From an uncultured Mobiluncus sp. (GTDB lineage: Bacteria > Actinomycetota > Actinomycetes > Actinomycetales > Actinomycetaceae), in the NCBI RefSeq assembly GCF_902488535.1, contig NZ_CABTWO010000037.1:1-5328 (forward strand): a DNA stretch of 5,328 nt, read 5' to 3'. Below, one piece after another: positions 5,311 through 5,328 of the stretch. How positions within the stretch are numbered: position 1 is the stretch's first letter; each line of letters opens with the position of its first letter. The notes below the pieces were generated by a model. The model worked only from the letters and a program-made list of their open reading frames with translations, was not told the DNA's origin and made no database searches. Both the position numbers and the translations under genes were made by a program.

Positions 5311-5328
5311 GCTGCCAATAATGGCAGC
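5311..5328 (+). terminator. Possible intrinsic terminator hairpin, cut by the window edge
   Basis: GCTGCCA (5311-5317) and TGGCAGC (5322-5328) form a perfect 7-bp stem around the tetraloop ATAA, 48 bases after the purM stop. The position suits the end of the DUF3073-purF-purM transcript. The window stops exactly at the end of the stem, so the T run required for an intrinsic terminator cannot be seen. It could also be an operator or leader element of the next gene. Confidence 0.45.

Overview
The window looks like chromosomal DNA from a high-GC Actinomycetota species, probably in or near Actinomycetaceae (a Mobiluncus-, Varibaculum- or Actinomyces-like bacterium). This placement is an inference. 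It rests on GC-rich codon usage, a gene for the actinobacteria-restricted DUF3073 protein, GTG starts, and protein sequences of actinobacterial style. Nothing in the window fixes the genus. All four genes I can support are on the + strand.

Bases 1-386 hold no convincing gene but are rich in structure. A 127-bp segment is bounded by 19-bp inverted arms (49-67 and 157-175, one mismatch). It is followed by three perfect copies of an 18-bp direct repeat (220-237, 248-265, 271-288), which are themselves bracketed by a 10-bp direct repeat. Next come overlapping GC-rich dyads (303-345) that run into a candidate -10 element at 345-350. Bases 387-2042 encode a lipoprotein solute-binding protein of the oligopeptide (OppA/DppA, SBP_bac_5) family. 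No permease or ATPase gene is visible beside it.

After a 102-bp gap with a weak promoter candidate, bases 2145-5262 form a tight three-gene unit: a DUF3073 small protein, purF and purM. DUF3073 and purF overlap in a GTGA arrangement. purF and purM are separated by five bases, or overlap by GTGA if purM's alternative GTG start is used. PurF performs the first committed step of de novo purine synthesis (PRPP + glutamine to phosphoribosylamine). PurM performs the later cyclisation of FGAM to AIR. Coupling DUF3073 to purF at the front of the unit suggests that this uncharacterised protein is made together with the purine enzymes. The window ends in a hairpin that may be the operon terminator, but the base run that would decide this lies past the edge.

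I do not see a clear novel system such as a defence locus, CRISPR array or mobile island. The items most worth following up are the structured upstream region, the DUF3073-purF coupling, a Pro/Ala-rich insertion in the PurF glutaminase domain, and the enlarged, locally divergent PurM.
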